In this document: in pieces, positions 10,364-22,417 of the stretch | Layout: each line of letters begins with the position of its first letter | How positions within the stretch are numbered: position 1 is the first letter of the stretch | Source of the DNA: an uncultured Pelagibacteraceae bacterium | GTDB lineage: Bacteria; Pseudomonadota; Alphaproteobacteria; Pelagibacterales; Pelagibacteraceae | Assembly: GCA_902596785.1 (NCBI GenBank) | Contig: CACJVG010000001.1 | Location: 1 to 64,000 of the forward strand | Direction: 5' to 3' | Length of the DNA: 64,000 nucleotides | Translations under genes and position numbers: made by a program | The notes under the pieces: generated by a model | What the model was told of the DNA's origin: nothing | Database searches by the model: none | What the model saw: only the letters and a program-made list of their open reading frames with translations

Positions 10364-10744
10364 ATGGAAAACAGACCTTTATCACCACACATACAGATTT
10401 ATAAATGGCATATTTCTTCATTAGTATCTATTTCACACAGAATTACAGGAATAATTAATTTTTTTGCAATCACATTAATTTGTATTTGGTTTGCATTAAT
10501 GCTTCTAGGAGAAAGTAATTATCAAATTATTAAAAATTTTTTAGAAACTTTTTTAGGTAAATTTATTTTAATTGGAATAACCTGGTCATTTAGTTTTCAA
10601 ATGTTAAGTGAAGTAAGACACTTGATTATGGATTTAGGTTATGGATTTGAATTACAAACAACAAAAATTACAGGTTTGTTAGTTATTTTTGGTTCGATTG
10701 TTTTAACTATATTAATTTATTTAATAGGCAGAGGATTAATATAA
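10364..10744 (+). CDS. sdhC: Succinate dehydrogenase cytochrome b556 subunit
   Basis: SdhC is one of two membrane anchors of complex II. The 126-residue protein has three predicted membrane helices and opens with the family sequence NRPLSPHIQIYKW. The quinone-site residues matching E. coli Ser27 and Arg31 are present as Ser22 and Arg26 (SISHR), and VRHLIMDLGYG is conserved. However, the position matching E. coli His84, a haem b axial ligand, is Gln79 (SFQMLSEVRH). The gene is followed by sdhD with a one-base overlap. Assignment is sure; haem content is not. Confidence 0.94.
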   Translation: MENRPLSPHIQIYKWHISSLVSISHRITGIINFFAITLICIWFALMLLGESNYQIIKNFLETFLGKFILIGITWSFSFQMLSEVRHLIMDLGYGFELQTTKITGLLVIFGSIVLTILIYLIGRGLI

Positions 10745-11073
10745 TGCTTCCAGTAACAAAAAAATGGTTATTCTTAAAAATTAGTTCCGCAATCTTATTA
10801 CCTTTAATGCTTTGGTTTATTATTAATTTAGTAAATATCTATGATAAAAGTTATCTTGAAATAGTGAATTTTTTAACAACACAACCATCTAAATTCCTAA
10901 TTGGATTATTTTTAGTTATTGCTTATTTTTTTTCAGCTTTGACTATAAGTGAGGTTTTTGAAGACTATATTAACGAAAAAAAAACCAAAAATGCCGCAAA
11001 CAAAGTCCTAAATTTTTTTGCTATAACAATTCCAGTAATTACAATAATTGTAATTTTTAACTTAAATACATGA
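10744..11073 (+). CDS. sdhD: Succinate dehydrogenase membrane anchor subunit
   Basis: This 109-residue protein with three membrane helices lies between sdhC and sdhA and must be the second anchor. It keeps the EDYI motif near residue 75, whose Tyr matches the quinone-contacting Tyr83 of E. coli SdhD. It contains no histidine at all, so the usual haem ligand (E. coli His71; Phe63 here by alignment back from the Asp-Tyr pair) is missing. Family-level sequence similarity is low, as is common for SdhD, and the call rests largely on position, length and topology. Its end overlaps sdhA by four bases (ATGA). Confidence 0.85.
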   Translation: MLPVTKKWLFLKISSAILLPLMLWFIINLVNIYDKSYLEIVNFLTTQPSKFLIGLFLVIAYFFSALTISEVFEDYINEKKTKNAANKVLNFFAITIPVITIIVIFNLNT

Positions 11074-12845
11074 AAGCATATAATATTATAGATCACGAGT
11101 ACGATGTTGTTGTACTTGGTGCAGGTGGATCAGGTTTAAGAGCGGCAGTAGGACTTAGCGAGGCTGGCTTAAAAACAGCTTGTATCTCGAAAGTATTTCC
11201 TACCAGAAGTCATACATCGGCTGCACAAGGTGGAATATCAGCAGCACTAGGAAACATGGGAGAAGATGATTGGAGATGGCACATGTATGACACTGTCAAA
11301 GGTGCAGATTGGTTAGGCGATCAAGATAGTATTGAATATCTTTGTAAAGAAGCACCTAAAGCAGTTTTAGAATTAGAGAAATATGGAGTTCCATTTAGTA
11401 GAACTGAAGAGGGAAAAATTTATCAAAGACCATTTGGTGGAATGACAAAAAATTATGGAAATGGAATAGTTCAAAGAACTTGTGCAGCAGCTGATAGAAC
11501 AGGGCATGCTATTTTACATACATTATATGGACAAGCGTTAAAGCATAATACAGAATTTTTTATAGAATATTTTGCATTAGATTTGTTAATGAAGAATGGA
11601 GAATGCAAAGGTCTAATTGCTTGGAATTTGAATGATGGTACAATTCATAGATTTAGAGCGCAAACAGTAATTATTGCTACTGGTGGTTATGGAAAAGTTT
11701 ATTATTCAGCAACATCAGCACATACTTGTACTGGTGATGGCAATGCAATGGTTTTAAGAGCTGGATTACCGCTTCAGGATATGGAGTTTGTTCAATTTCA
11801 CCCAACAGGAATTTATGGCCACGGTACCTTAATAACAGAAGGTGCGCGAGGAGAAGGAGGCTATCTTACAAATTCCAAAGGTGAAAGATTTATGGAAAGG
11901 TATGCTCCAAATGCAAAAGATTTAGCATCAAGAGATGTTGTTAGTAGATCTATGTCTATTGAGATTAATGAGGGAAGAGGTGTTGGAAAAGATCAAGATC
12001 ATGTTCATTTGAACCTAAGTCACTTAGATAAAGATATTATTGAAAGCAGGCTTCCTGGAATTACTGATGCAGCAAGATTATTTGCAAATGTAGATGTAAC
12101 TAAAGAACCAATTCCTGTTGTACCAACAGTTCATTATAATATGGGTGGTATTCCAACAAACTATAAAGCAGAAGTATTAACTGTAAATGGCTCAGAAAAA
12201 ACTGTTCCAGGTTTAATGGCCATAGGAGAAGCGGCATGTGTCTCTGTTCACGGAGCAAATAGACTTGGTTCTAATTCTTTAATTGATTTAGTAGTATTTG
12301 GAAGAGCAGCAGCAAAAAGAGCAGCTGAGTTAGTTAAGCCAGGAACACCTCATGAAGAAATTCCTGAGTCAGAAACACAAAAATGTTTAGATAGATTTGA
12401 TAAACTTAGAAATGCGCAAGGAAATAATAGTACTGCAGAACTTAGACTTTCAATGCAAAAAACTATGCAGTCGAAATGTGCAGTTTTTAGAACAGAAAAA
12501 AATCTTAAAGAAGGTGTTGATGAGATTAAAAAAACTTATGATGGTATGGACTCAATTTCAGTTAAAGATAGGTCTTTAGTATTTAATACTGATTTAGTTG
12601 AAACATTAGAATTTGATAATTTAATAAGACAAGCAGTAACTACTGTAGAGTCTGCATATCATAGAAAAGAGAGCAGAGGAGCTCACGCGAGAGATGACTA
12701 TCCAAAAAGAGATGACGAAAAATTTATGCAACATACTCTTGCTTGGTGTGATGGAAAAAATACAAAGATTAGTTACAGAGCAGTGCACAAATCAACTTTA
12801 ACAAATGAAGTTCAATATTTTCCACCACAAGAGCGAGTATATTAA
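11070..12845 (+). CDS. sdhA: Succinate dehydrogenase flavoprotein subunit
   Basis: SdhA carries covalent FAD and oxidises succinate to fumarate. The 591-residue protein has the dinucleotide motif [14 protein letters not shown], the flavinylation stretch [14 protein letters not shown] with its histidine, the active-site [20 protein letters not shown], and the C-terminal [11 protein letters not shown] motif. Length is normal. It overlaps sdhD by four bases and shares one base with sdhB (TAATG), so the four subunits are likely made by coupled translation. Confidence 0.98.
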   Translation: MKAYNIIDHEYDVVVLGAGGSGLRAAVGLSEAGLKTACISKVFPTRSHTSAAQGGISAALGNMGEDDWRWHMYDTVKGADWLGDQDSIEYLCKEAPKAVLELEKYGVPFSRTEEGKIYQRPFGGMTKNYGNGIVQRTCAAADRTGHAILHTLYGQALKHNTEFFIEYFALDLLMKNGECKGLIAWNLNDGTIHRFRAQTVIIATGGYGKVYYSATSAHTCTGDGNAMVLRAGLPLQDMEFVQFHPTGIYGHGTLITEGARGEGGYLTNSKGERFMERYAPNAKDLASRDVVSRSMSIEINEGRGVGKDQDHVHLNLSHLDKDIIESRLPGITDAARLFANVDVTKEPIPVVPTVHYNMGGIPTNYKAEVLTVNGSEKTVPGLMAIGEAACVSVHGANRLGSNSLIDLVVFGRAAAKRAAELVKPGTPHEEIPESETQKCLDRFDKLRNAQGNNSTAELRLSMQKTMQSKCAVFRTEKNLKEGVDEIKKTYDGMDSISVKDRSLVFNTDLVETLEFDNLIRQAVTTVESAYHRKESRGAHARDDYPKRDDEKFMQHTLAWCDGKNTKISYRAVHKSTLTNEVQYFPPQERVY

Positions 12846-13624
12846 TGGTTCAGCTAAGTTTACCTAAAAATTCAGAGGTTAAAAAAGGCAAATATTTTAA
12901 AGACAAAACTGGATCTAAAAATTTAAGAAAAGTAAATATTTATAGATGGGATCCATCAACAGAAGAAAATCCTAGAATTGATACATACGAAGTTGATATG
13001 GATAATTGTCCATCTAAGGTGCTGGATATTCTAAATAAAATTAAAAACGAAATTGATCCTACATTGGCCTATAGAAGGTCTTGTGCTCATGGTGTTTGTG
13101 GTTCTTGTGCTATGAATATGGGAGGAAAAAACGGACTTGCTTGTACAACTCCTCATGCAGAGATAGACGGTGACATCGATATTTATCCACTACCTCATTT
13201 AAAAGTTAAAAGAGATTTGATTGGTGATTTAGATGGCTTATATAAACAATATCAATCTATTGAACCTTGGTTAAAAAATAACTCAACAAAACAGACAACA
13301 GAAATTTATCAGTCTAAAGAAGATAGAGCAAAACTTGATGGTGCTTACGAATGCATTATGTGTGCTTGCTGTTCTACATCTTGCCCAAGTTATTGGTGGA
13401 ATGGAGATAAATATTTAGGTCCAGCAGTTCTGCTACAGGCTTATAGATGGATTATTGATAGTAGAGATGAAGAGAGAAAAGCTAGATTAAAAAAAGTTTC
13501 AGATGAATTAAAATTATATAGATGCCATACAATATTAAATTGTACAAATGCATGTCCTAAGGGCTTGAATCCAGCAAAAGCTATAGCTGAAATAAAAAAA
13601 ATGTTAGCAACAGCTAATGTTTAA
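12845..13624 (+). CDS. sdhB: Succinate dehydrogenase iron-sulfur subunit
   Basis: SdhB passes electrons from FAD to quinone through three Fe-S clusters. In the 259-residue protein the 2Fe-2S ligands are in [15 protein letters not shown], the 4Fe-4S group in [17 protein letters not shown], and the 3Fe-4S group in [18 protein letters not shown]. All expected cysteines are present, so the electron path to the quinone site is complete even though the membrane subunits lack the usual haem ligands. It is the last gene of sdhCDAB; a 39-base gap precedes mmsA. Confidence 0.98.
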   Translation: MVQLSLPKNSEVKKGKYFKDKTGSKNLRKVNIYRWDPSTEENPRIDTYEVDMDNCPSKVLDILNKIKNEIDPTLAYRRSCAHGVCGSCAMNMGGKNGLACTTPHAEIDGDIDIYPLPHLKVKRDLIGDLDGLYKQYQSIEPWLKNNSTKQTTEIYQSKEDRAKLDGAYECIMCACCSTSCPSYWWNGDKYLGPAVLLQAYRWIIDSRDEERKARLKKVSDELKLYRCHTILNCTNACPKGLNPAKAIAEIKKMLATANV

Positions 13625-13663
13625 ATAGACTATTCGATATTTTTGATCTAAAACACCGTATTC

Positions 13664-15157
13664 ATGAAATTAATAGAACACTTCGTAAACGGTAAAATAA
13701 TTCCGGGATCTTCAGATAAAAAAGGAAAAGTTTTTAATCCAGCAACTGGCGAACAAGAGTCAGAGGTAAGACTTGCTTCAAAATCTGATCTAGACAGTGC
13801 TGTAGAGGTAGCAAAAAAAGCATTTGAAAGTTGGTCTTTAAAACCTGCTCTACAAAGAGCTAGAATAATATTTAAATTTAAAGAATTAATTGAAAAAAAT
13901 TCTGATGAATTAACGAAGTTAATAGTTTCAGAACATGGAAAAGTTTATGAAGATGCAAGAGGCTCTTTAACTAGAGGACTTGAGGTGGTAGAATTTGCTT
14001 GTGGAATACCACATTTATTAAAAGGTGAGTTTTCAGAAAATGTTGGAACCAATGTTGATAGTTGGTCAATCAGACAACCATTAGGAGTTGTTGCAGGTAT
14101 TACACCTTTTAATTTTCCTGCTATGGTACCAATGTGGATGTTTCCAATAGCAATAGCTTGTGGAAACACTTTTATTCTTAAACCCTCAGAAAAAGACCCT
14201 TCTTGCGCAATAAGATTAGCAGAATTACTTTCTGAGGCGGGTCTTCCAGAGGGAGTATTTAACGTAATAAATGGAGATAAAGAAGCTGTTGATGCAATTT
14301 TGGAAAACAAAGATATCAAAGCTGTTAGTTTCGTAGGATCTACTCCTATTGCAAAATATATTTATGAAAATTCAGCTAAAAATGAAAAAAGAGTTCAAGC
14401 TTTGGGTGGAGCAAAAAACCATTTAGTTGTTATGCCAGATTGTGATTTAGATGGTGCAGTAAATGGTTTAATGGGTGCTGCTTATGGTTCAGCTGGAGAA
14501 AGATGTATGGCTCAATCAGTTGCGGTTGCGGTTGGAGATATTGGTGATGAACTTGTATCAAGATTATCAAAAAAAGCTGAAGCTTTAAAAGTTGGTCCTG
14601 GAATGGATAAAGCATCAGAAATGGGACCTTTAGTTACAAAAGAACATTTAGAAAAAGTTACAAGTTACGTTGATTTAGGTGTCAAGGAAGGCGCAAAGCT
14701 AGTGGTTGATGGAAGAGGTTTAAAACTTCAAGGTTATGAAAATGGTTTCTATATAGGTGGATGCTTGTTTGATCATGTAAATAAAGATATGAGAATTTAC
14801 AAAGAGGAAATATTCGGTCCAGTCTTATCAGTTGTTCGAGTAAAAACTTTTGAAGAAGCTGCAAAATTAATTAACGACCATGAGTACGGAAATGGAGTTA
14901 GTATTTATACAAGAGATGGTGATGCAGGTAGAACTTTTGCAAGTAAAATTCAAGTAGGCATGGTTGGTATTAACGTGCCGATCCCAGTTCCAATGGCATT
15001 TCATAGTTTTGGTGGTTGGAAAAGATCATTATTTGGAGATAGTGGAATGCATGGTATGGAAGGAATAAAATTTTATACTAAACTTAAAACAGTAACATCC
15101 AGATGGCCTTCAGGTGTCCGATCAAATGCGGAATTTGTTATGCCAACAATGAAATAA
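13664..15157 (+). CDS. mmsA: Methylmalonate-semialdehyde dehydrogenase (CoA-acylating)
   Basis: MmsA converts methylmalonate semialdehyde to propionyl-CoA, and malonate semialdehyde to acetyl-CoA, with NAD+ and CoA. The 497-residue protein has the aldehyde dehydrogenase fold with catalytic Cys281 in GERCMAQS, the MmsA-type LGGAKNHLVVMPD where most relatives carry a catalytic Glu, and the typical ending GMEGIKFYTKLKTVTSRWP. It sits between sdhB and mdh, ten bases before mdh, in what is otherwise a pure TCA block. Roles in valine, inositol or 3-hydroxypropionate (DMSP cleavage) catabolism are all possible. Confidence 0.93.
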   Translation: MKLIEHFVNGKIIPGSSDKKGKVFNPATGEQESEVRLASKSDLDSAVEVAKKAFESWSLKPALQRARIIFKFKELIEKNSDELTKLIVSEHGKVYEDARGSLTRGLEVVEFACGIPHLLKGEFSENVGTNVDSWSIRQPLGVVAGITPFNFPAMVPMWMFPIAIACGNTFILKPSEKDPSCAIRLAELLSEAGLPEGVFNVINGDKEAVDAILENKDIKAVSFVGSTPIAKYIYENSAKNEKRVQALGGAKNHLVVMPDCDLDGAVNGLMGAAYGSAGERCMAQSVAVAVGDIGDELVSRLSKKAEALKVGPGMDKASEMGPLVTKEHLEKVTSYVDLGVKEGAKLVVDGRGLKLQGYENGFYIGGCLFDHVNKDMRIYKEEIFGPVLSVVRVKTFEEAAKLINDHEYGNGVSIYTRDGDAGRTFASKIQVGMVGINVPIPVPMAFHSFGGWKRSLFGDSGMHGMEGIKFYTKLKTVTSRWPSGVRSNAEFVMPTMK

Positions 15158-15166
15158 AGGAAATAA

Positions 15167-16129
15167 ATGACAAAAATATCTTTAATTGGTGCAGGCCAAA
15201 TAGGCGGAACTCTTGCACATTTAATAGGAACAAAAGAATTAGTAAATGAAGTGGTTTTATTTGATGTAGCTAGTGGTATTGCAAAAGGAAAAGCATTAGA
15301 TATTGCACAATCTTCATCTGTAGATGGTTTTAATGTTAGGTTTTCAGGAACTGATAACTATGAGGATATAAAAGATTCAGATGTAATTATAATTACAGCA
15401 GGTGTTCCAAGAAAACCTGGAATGAGCCGAGACGATCTCCTTGGAATTAATTTAAAAATTATTAAACAAGTTGCTGAGGGGGTAAAGAAAAATGCTCCTA
15501 ACGCTTTTGTGATCTGTATCACCAATCCTTTAGACGTTATGGTTATGGCATTTCAAAAATTTTCAGGTCTGCCATCAAATAAAGTTGTTGGTATGGCAGG
15601 TATTTTAGATAGTTCGAGATTTAAATTATTTTTATCATTAGAACTTAATGTGCAAGTAAGAGAAATTGAGGCAATGGTTATGGGTGGTCATGGTGACACC
15701 ATGGTTCCTATGCCAAGATTTACAAAAATTTCAGGTAAACCATTGTTGGATCTTGTAAAGGATGGAAAGATTTCTTCAGAAAGAGTTGAGGAAATTAATC
15801 AAAGAACACGAGATGGTGGTGCAGAAATAGTTAAATATTTAGAAAAAGGATCAGCCTTTTATGCGCCAGCAGCTTCAGGTGTTCAAATGGCAGAAGCATA
15901 TTTAAATGATCAGAAAAAATTATTACCCTGCGCTGTACAATTAAATGGAGAATATGGTGTGAAAAATGTTTATGCAGGTGTTCCTGTTGTCATTGGAAAA
16001 GATGGTGTAGAAAAAATTGAAGAGATTGATTTAGATGAAAAAGAAAAAAAAGAATTTATGCATTCAATAGATGCTGTAAAAGCTTTATGGGAAGCTGCAT
16101 CTAAAATAGATCCTGATTTATCTAAATAA
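15167..16129 (+). CDS. mdh: Malate dehydrogenase
   Basis: Mdh oxidises malate to oxaloacetate with NAD+. The 320-residue protein is the lactate-dehydrogenase-like type usual in alphaproteobacteria: [12 protein letters not shown] at the N-terminus, substrate loop [14 protein letters not shown] with its arginines, and the catalytic His175 in [11 protein letters not shown]. It is preceded by AAGGAAATAA, a good Shine-Dalgarno sequence, and is followed two bases later by sucC. The order mdh-sucC-sucD-sucA-sucB-lpd is common in alphaproteobacteria. Confidence 0.97.
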   Translation: MTKISLIGAGQIGGTLAHLIGTKELVNEVVLFDVASGIAKGKALDIAQSSSVDGFNVRFSGTDNYEDIKDSDVIIITAGVPRKPGMSRDDLLGINLKIIKQVAEGVKKNAPNAFVICITNPLDVMVMAFQKFSGLPSNKVVGMAGILDSSRFKLFLSLELNVQVREIEAMVMGGHGDTMVPMPRFTKISGKPLLDLVKDGKISSERVEEINQRTRDGGAEIVKYLEKGSAFYAPAASGVQMAEAYLNDQKKLLPCAVQLNGEYGVKNVYAGVPVVIGKDGVEKIEEIDLDEKEKKEFMHSIDAVKALWEAASKIDPDLSK

Positions 16130-16131
16130 TA

Positions 16132-17292
16132 ATGAATATTCACGAGCACCAAGCTAAACAAATATTAAAAAAATATGGAGCTGTAGTTCCCGAAGGAGTA
16201 TTTGCGCTTAATGTTGATGAACTTATTCAAAAAGCAAAAGCACTCAAAACTGAGAAATATGTACTTAAAGCACAAATCCATGCTGGAGGTAGAGGAAAAG
16301 CTGGTGGTGTAAAAATTTTAAACTCTATTGAGGAACTAACGGTAGCAGCTAAAGAATTAATTGGAAAAACACTAGTTACTCATCAAACTGGCCCTGAAGG
16401 TAGAGAGGTAAAAAGATTATACGTAGAAGAATCATCAAATATAGACAAAGAATTTTACTTATCGTGCCTGGTTGATAGGGCAAGTTCTAAAATTGCATTT
16501 ATATCAAGTGACCAAGGAGGGATGGACATTGAAGAAGTTGCAAGCAGTTCACCTGAAAAAATTATAACTACAAAAGTTGATATGGGTGATGAAATCTCTG
16601 ATTCAGATTGTGAAAAAATAATTAATATTTTTAATTTAAATGAAGACGCAAAAAAACAAGCAATAACATTAATTAAATCAATATATAAAATGTTTGTAGG
16701 TACTGACGCAAACATGGTTGAAGTAAATCCATTAATTTTGACAAAAGAGGAAAAAATTGTTTGTTTAGATGCAAAAGTTAATTTCGACTCTAACGCTTTA
16801 TTCAGGCATCCAGAAATTGTTGAATTAAGAGATTTAAATGAGGAAGATCCTACCGAGATAGAAGCTAGCAAGCATGATCTTGCGTATATCAAGCTAGATG
16901 GAAGTATTGGTTGTATGGTGAATGGGGCAGGATTAGCAATGGCAACAATGGATATAATTAAATTGTATGGTAAAGAGCCAGCAAATTTTTTAGATGTAGG
17001 TGGTGGTGCATCCAAAGAAAAGGTATCTGCTGCATTAAAGATAATTCTCTCAGATAAAAATGTTAAAGGTATTTTAATTAATATTTTTGGAGGAATAATG
17101 AGATGTGATGTTCTTGCCCAAGGAGTAGTTGATGCAGCTAAAGAAATTAATATTAGTGTACCTTTGGTTGTAAGATTAGCAGGTACAAATTTCAAAGAAG
17201 GAAAAAAAATTCTTGATAATTCTGGATTAAAATTAATTTCTGCAGAAAATTTAGATGACGCTGCTAAGAAAATTGTAGAGGCGATAAAATAA
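16132..17292 (+). CDS. sucC: Succinyl-CoA synthetase beta subunit
   Basis: With SucD, SucC makes succinate and a nucleoside triphosphate from succinyl-CoA. The 386-residue protein starts [16 protein letters not shown], has the ATP-grasp segment [16 protein letters not shown], the metal-binding EVNPLIL and the C-terminal [14 protein letters not shown]. Length is standard. sucD begins one base after its stop. A long open frame runs on the opposite strand at 16455-17195 but has no gene-like features. Confidence 0.97.
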   Translation: MNIHEHQAKQILKKYGAVVPEGVFALNVDELIQKAKALKTEKYVLKAQIHAGGRGKAGGVKILNSIEELTVAAKELIGKTLVTHQTGPEGREVKRLYVEESSNIDKEFYLSCLVDRASSKIAFISSDQGGMDIEEVASSSPEKIITTKVDMGDEISDSDCEKIINIFNLNEDAKKQAITLIKSIYKMFVGTDANMVEVNPLILTKEEKIVCLDAKVNFDSNALFRHPEIVELRDLNEEDPTEIEASKHDLAYIKLDGSIGCMVNGAGLAMATMDIIKLYGKEPANFLDVGGGASKEKVSAALKIILSDKNVKGILINIFGGIMRCDVLAQGVVDAAKEINISVPLVVRLAGTNFKEGKKILDNSGLKLISAENLDDAAKKIVEAIK

Positions 17293-17293
17293 A

Positions 17294-18169
17294 ATGTCGG
17301 TTTTGGTAAATAAAAATACTAAAGTAATTTGTCAGGGATTTACTGGCTCACATGGAACATTTCATTCAGAGCAGGCTATTAAATATGGAACCAATCTTGT
17401 TGGTGGAGTTACTCCAAAGAAAGGTGGACAAAAACATTTAGACAGACCAGTTTTTAATAGCGTTTTAGAGGCAAAAAATGAAGTAGGAGCAGATGCAACT
17501 ATGATTTATGTACCTGCTAAATTTGCAGCAGCAGCAATCATTGAAGCTATTGATGCATCAGTTGAACTTATTGTTTGTATAACAGAGGGTATTCCAATTC
17601 AGGATATGCTTAAGGTCAGACAAAAATTAAGTGGATCTAGTAGCAGATTAATTGGACCTAATTGTCCAGGAATAATCACACCAGATGAATGTAAAATTGG
17701 GATTATGCCGGGAAGTATTCACAAAAGAGGAAGTGTTGGAATTGTATCAAGGTCAGGAACATTGACATATGAAGCAGTAGCCCAAACAACTGAAAATGGA
17801 CTTGGTCAATCAACTTGTATTGGTATTGGTGGTGATCCTATTAATGGAACAAATTTTATAGATTGTTTAGATTTATTTTTAAATGACTCTGAAACAGAAT
17901 CTATTTTAATGATAGGTGAAATTGGTGGAACAGCTGAAGAAGAAGCGGCTGACTTTATAAAAAATCATAAGATTAAAAAACCAATAGTTGGATTTATTGC
18001 TGGAATTACCGCTCCTCCAGGAAGAAGAATGGGGCATGCTGGTGCCATTATATCAGGTGGCAAGGGTGGAGCTGAAGATAAAATTAAAAAAATGGAAGAA
18101 TGTGGTATTACAGTTGCCAAATCACCTTCAATTATTGGAAAAACTTTATTTGATAAACTGTCTAATTGA
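17294..18169 (+). CDS. sucD: Succinyl-CoA synthetase alpha subunit
   Basis: SucD binds CoA and carries the phosphohistidine intermediate. The 291-residue protein shows [17 protein letters not shown], the GPNCPGII segment, the [10 protein letters not shown] loop, and the phosphorylated histidine at about residue 248 in [13 protein letters not shown]. It is followed by a 34-base gap with an AGAGGGA stretch and then sucA, so the cluster is probably one transcript. Confidence 0.97.
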   Translation: MSVLVNKNTKVICQGFTGSHGTFHSEQAIKYGTNLVGGVTPKKGGQKHLDRPVFNSVLEAKNEVGADATMIYVPAKFAAAAIIEAIDASVELIVCITEGIPIQDMLKVRQKLSGSSSRLIGPNCPGIITPDECKIGIMPGSIHKRGSVGIVSRSGTLTYEAVAQTTENGLGQSTCIGIGGDPINGTNFIDCLDLFLNDSETESILMIGEIGGTAEEEAADFIKNHKIKKPIVGFIAGITAPPGRRMGHAGAIISGGKGGAEDKIKKMEECGITVAKSPSIIGKTLFDKLSN

Positions 18170-18203
18170 AAAAAAATATTAGAGGGATATATTAAATAAA
18201 AAG

Positions 18204-21122
18204 ATGTCTTCATCAAAAAATCTTGATTTCGAAAAAACTTCATTTTTAAACAAATCTAATAGTGCATTTATAGAAGAAATGTATTTAAAGTTTGTAAATA
18301 AAGATGCTGATCTTCCAGAAAGTTGGGCAAATTATTTTGAGGGAATTGGTGAAGAATTAAATGTTATAGCAAAAGAAATTAATGGTCCATCATGGGGACC
18401 TACAAAAAAAAAAATTGATATTGATGAATTACAAAAAAAAATAGAAGAACAAGATAAAAATGATTTTGATAATGTCAAATTAGACACTTCAGAAAAATTT
18501 AATTTTCAATTACTTGCTGACTCAAATAAAGATTCTATTAGTGCTGTAGCATTAATTAGAGCATATAGACTAAGAGGACATTTATTAGCAGATCTTGATC
18601 CTTTAGAAATGAGAGAGTCAGAATATCTAGATGAGCTTCATCCAGATTTTTACGGTTTTAAAAAAGAAAATTACGATAAGAAAATTTTTCTAAACGGGGT
18701 AATCAATCGTAAATATGCAAATATAAGAGAAATACTTAAGTTTATGAAGAAAACCTACTGTGGAAAAATAGGTTATGAGTTCATGCATATTTCAAACCCA
18801 AATGAAAGAAAGTGGTTTAGAGATAGAATAGAGCAAGATAAAAATGCACTTCAATTTACAAAAAATGGTAAAGAGGCAATTTTAAATAAATTGGTACAGG
18901 CAGAAGGATTTGAAAAATTTTTAGCTACAAAGTATGTGGGAACAAAAAGATTTGGCTTAGATGGTGGTGAAAGCTTAATACCTGCTCTTGAACAAATAAT
19001 CAAAATAGGTGGTCAAAATAATATAAAAGAAGTTAAAATAGGTATGTCTCATAGAGGCAGACTTAACGTTTTGGCAAATGTTTTACAAAAATCTTATAAA
19101 AAAATTTTTAATGAGTTTGCTGGTGAGTTTAGTAATGATACTGAAGATAGTGCTGGAGATGTAAAATATCATCTTGGAGCATCGTCAGATAGAGAATTTG
19201 ATGGAAACTCAGTACACGTCAGTTTAACAGATAATCCATCTCATCTAGAAGCTGTTAACCCAGTTGTTTTAGGTCAAACAAGAGCCAAACAATTTTTTCA
19301 CAAAGACCGTGAAAGAAATAAAGTTATACCAATTCTCATTCATGGGGATGCAGCTTTTGCTGGACAAGGAGTTGTAGCAGAATGTTTTGCAATGTCTGGA
19401 CTACCAGGACACAACACTGGAGGAACAATTCATATTATTGTTAATAATCAGATAGGATTTACTACTAGTCCAAGATTTGCAAGGTCTTCACCTTATCCAT
19501 CTGATGTTGCAAAAATGGTAGAGGCACCGATCCTTCATGTTAATGGTGATGATCCAGAAGCAGTTGTTTATGCAACCAGAATAGCAACAGAATTTCGATT
19601 AAAATTTAATAGAGACGTTGTAGTAGATTTAATTTGTTATAGAAGATTTGGACACAATGAGGGAGATGAGCCTTCATTTACTCAACCTTTAATGTATAAA
19701 AAAATTAGATCTCATCCCAGTGTTTACAAAATTTATGGAAATAAATTAGTAAATGAAAAATCTATTACTCAAGAATTATTAAATCAAAATGTTCAATCGT
19801 TTAAAGATTTACTTGATGAACAATATAAAAGTGCAAAAGATTATAAACCTAAAATAGAATGGTTTGAGGGTACATGGTCAAGATATAGACCTGAAAGAGG
19901 TAAAGATAAAAGGGGCATAACAGGCTTTGACGAAAATAAATTAAAAGTAATTTCAGATAAAATAAATTGTATTCCTGAGGAAAAAAATATTCATAAGACT
20001 ATTTCTAAAATATTTAATACAAGAAAAGAAAGAATCGAAAAAGGTGCTGGAATCGATTGGTCTTCAGCTGAATCTTTAGCGTTTGGATCTTTGCTGGAAG
20101 AAGGATATCCAGTTAGACTTGTAGGACAAGATTCTGGAAGAGGAACATTTAGTCAACGACATTCTGTTTTAAGAAATCAAATAGATAATTCTAGATACAT
20201 TCCTCTCAATAATATTTCTAAAAATCAAAAGCAATTTGAGGTAGTAGATAGTTTTTTATCTGAACTTGCTGTTTTAGGTTTTGAATATGGTTATAGTCTA
20301 GTAGAGCCAAATACACTTACTCTTTGGGAAGCGCAATTCGGTGACTTTGCTAATGGAGCCCAAGTTGTAATTGATCAATTTATTGCATCTGGTGAGAGAA
20401 AATGGAATAGAGCATCTGGTATAGTAATGTTGTTACCCCACGGATATGAAGGACAAGGACCAGAACATTCTTCAGCAAGATTAGAAAGATTTTTACAACT
20501 ATGCTCAAACGATAATATGCAAGTAATGAACTGCACAACTCCAGCAAATTATTTTCATGCTTTAAGAAGACAAATGCATAGGAGTTTCAGAAAGCCATTA
20601 ATCATAATGACACCAAAATCATTATTAAGAAATAAATATTGTGTTTCAAATTTAGAAGACTTTAACAAAAAAAATACTTTCCATAGAGTATTGTGGGATC
20701 ATGCCATCGATCCTAAGTCTACAGGATTTATTAAACTAAAAGAAAGTTCTAAAATTAAAAAAGTGATTCTTTGTTCTGGAAAAGTATATTTTGATTTATT
20801 AGATGCCAGAGAAAAGCTCAAAAGAGACGATGTAGTGATGTATAGAATTGAACAACTTTATCCATTTCCAGCAAAAGCTTTAGTTAAGGAGTTAAAACCA
20901 TATGCTGAAAATGCTGAATTCTTTTGGTGCCAAGAAGAACCAAAAAATATGGGTGCTTGGTTTTCAGTTAGAGATTATATCCAATGGACATTAGACACTT
21001 TAAAGGCTAATAATAATAAAATTTCTTATATAGGAAGAAGCCCAGACGCAACTCCTGCAACAGGATATGCTAAAAGGCATAATTCTCAACAACAAGAAAT
21101 AATTAACAAGGTATTTGATTAA
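18204..21122 (+). CDS. sucA: 2-oxoglutarate dehydrogenase E1 component
   Basis: SucA is the thiamine-diphosphate E1 enzyme that decarboxylates 2-oxoglutarate and loads succinyl groups on SucB. The 972-residue protein has the N-terminal extension [22 protein letters not shown] that lets E1 bind E2, the active-site [13 protein letters not shown], the ThDP motif [15 protein letters not shown] with [10 protein letters not shown], and the C-terminal [18 protein letters not shown]. It starts at ATG 18204. sucB follows after five bases. Confidence 0.97.
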   Translation: MSSSKNLDFEKTSFLNKSNSAFIEEMYLKFVNKDADLPESWANYFEGIGEELNVIAKEINGPSWGPTKKKIDIDELQKKIEEQDKNDFDNVKLDTSEKFNFQLLADSNKDSISAVALIRAYRLRGHLLADLDPLEMRESEYLDELHPDFYGFKKENYDKKIFLNGVINRKYANIREILKFMKKTYCGKIGYEFMHISNPNERKWFRDRIEQDKNALQFTKNGKEAILNKLVQAEGFEKFLATKYVGTKRFGLDGGESLIPALEQIIKIGGQNNIKEVKIGMSHRGRLNVLANVLQKSYKKIFNEFAGEFSNDTEDSAGDVKYHLGASSDREFDGNSVHVSLTDNPSHLEAVNPVVLGQTRAKQFFHKDRERNKVIPILIHGDAAFAGQGVVAECFAMSGLPGHNTGGTIHIIVNNQIGFTTSPRFARSSPYPSDVAKMVEAPILHVNGDDPEAVVYATRIATEFRLKFNRDVVVDLICYRRFGHNEGDEPSFTQPLMYKKIRSHPSVYKIYGNKLVNEKSITQELLNQNVQSFKDLLDEQYKSAKDYKPKIEWFEGTWSRYRPERGKDKRGITGFDENKLKVISDKINCIPEEKNIHKTISKIFNTRKERIEKGAGIDWSSAESLAFGSLLEEGYPVRLVGQDSGRGTFSQRHSVLRNQIDNSRYIPLNNISKNQKQFEVVDSFLSELAVLGFEYGYSLVEPNTLTLWEAQFGDFANGAQVVIDQFIASGERKWNRASGIVMLLPHGYEGQGPEHSSARLERFLQLCSNDNMQVMNCTTPANYFHALRRQMHRSFRKPLIIMTPKSLLRNKYCVSNLEDFNKKNTFHRVLWDHAIDPKSTGFIKLKESSKIKKVILCSGKVYFDLLDAREKLKRDDVVMYRIEQLYPFPAKALVKELKPYAENAEFFWCQEEPKNMGAWFSVRDYIQWTLDTLKANNNKISYIGRSPDATPATGYAKRHNSQQQEIINKVFD

Positions 21123-21127
21123 TTTTA

Positions 21128-22417
21128 ATGAGTGAAAAAATAGTAGTCCCAGTTCTTGGTGAAAGTATAACAGAAGCGACTGTTGCAAAATGGTTAAAAA
21201 ACGCAGGTGATACAGTCGAAGCAGATGAACCAATTGTAGAACTTGAGACAGACAAAGTAAACTTAGAAGTGCCATCTCCAATTTCTGGTGTGTTAACAGA
21301 GATAAATTCACAAGATGGATCAGTCGTTGAAGTAGGAGCATTATTAGGTTCTGTATCAGCCGAAGGTGGAACAGCGGTTAAATCTGCGCCGAAAATCAGT
21401 GAAGAAATTAAGAAAGAGGAAATTGTTCCTGCAGAGAGCAATGTAATAAAATTAGATGCAAATAAAAAAGAACCAAAAGTATTTGAAGAAAAACCCAAAG
21501 GGAAACCTTTGGTTTTAACTGAGGAAGTTAAACCAGATTTTGCTCCAAAAAGAGATGTTACTCTAACCTTATCTCCAGCAGTGAGAAAAATTGTAACTGA
21601 AAATAATATCGATATTAATTCAATTCAAGGTTCAGGAAAAGGTGGGAGAGTTTTAAAAGGAGATTTAATAAGTTTGATGGGTGCAAATCCAAAACCATCT
21701 GAAAGAAAAATTCAATATGGTGAAGAAGAACGAATTAAAATGACTAGGTTGAGACAGACTATTGCAAAAAGATTAAAGCAAGCTCAAGAGAATGCCGCTC
21801 TTTTAACAACATTTAACGAAGTTGATATGAGTAGCGTAATGGAAATGAGGAAAGAAAATCAAGAGGATTTCCAATCTCGTTATGGAATAAAATTAGGATT
21901 TATGTCTTTCTTTGTAAAAGCATGTGTGGTTGCTTTAAAAAATTTCCCTGCAGTGAATGCTGAAATAGATGGTGATGAGATAATATATAAAAATTATTAC
22001 AATATTAGTTTTGCTGTTGGAACAGATAAAGGCTTGGTTGTTCCAGTTTTGAGAAATGCAGATGAATTATCCTTTGCTGATATTGAAAAAAATATTAAAG
22101 AAATTTCAGAAAAAGCGAGAGATGGAAAGCTAACGATTGAAGATCTCCAGGGAGGAACATTTACAATAAGTAATGGAGGTGTGTATGGGTCTATGCTTTC
22201 AACTCCAATACTAAATTTACCTCAATCTGGAGTGTTGGGCATGCATAATATAGTGGAAAGACCTGTTGTTGTAGACGGTGAAATCAAAATAAGACCAATT
22301 ATGTATTTAGCATTATCATATGATCACAGAATTATTGATGGAAAAGAATCTGTATCTTTCCTTAAAATGATTAAAGAAAACTTAGAAGACCCTAGAAGGT
22401 TGTTTTTAGATATTTAA
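21128..22417 (+). CDS. sucB: Dihydrolipoyllysine succinyltransferase (2-oxoglutarate dehydrogenase E2)
   Basis: SucB is the E2 core of the complex. The 429-residue protein has one lipoyl domain (lipoylated Lys43 in ETDKVNLE), a Lys/Glu/Pro-rich linker, a peripheral subunit-binding domain near residues 150-185 ([27 protein letters not shown] region), and the catalytic domain with His400 in [12 protein letters not shown]. Its stop is followed at once by the lpd ATG, suggesting that E2 and E3 are made together. Confidence 0.97.
   Translation: MSEKIVVPVLGESITEATVAKWLKNAGDTVEADEPIVELETDKVNLEVPSPISGVLTEINSQDGSVVEVGALLGSVSAEGGTAVKSAPKISEEIKKEEIVPAESNVIKLDANKKEPKVFEEKPKGKPLVLTEEVKPDFAPKRDVTLTLSPAVRKIVTENNIDINSIQGSGKGGRVLKGDLISLMGANPKPSERKIQYGEEERIKMTRLRQTIAKRLKQAQENAALLTTFNEVDMSSVMEMRKENQEDFQSRYGIKLGFMSFFVKACVVALKNFPAVNAEIDGDEIIYKNYYNISFAVGTDKGLVVPVLRNADELSFADIEKNIKEISEKARDGKLTIEDLQGGTFTISNGGVYGSMLSTPILNLPQSGVLGMHNIVERPVVVDGEIKIRPIMYLALSYDHRIIDGKESVSFLKMIKENLEDPRRLFLDI

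Noticed and set aside
16455..17195. A 246-codon open frame on the minus strand within sucC
   Set aside because: It lies wholly inside sucC, has no recognisable domain, and its composition (Ser/Ile/Leu-rich) is what an antisense frame of an AT-rich gene produces.
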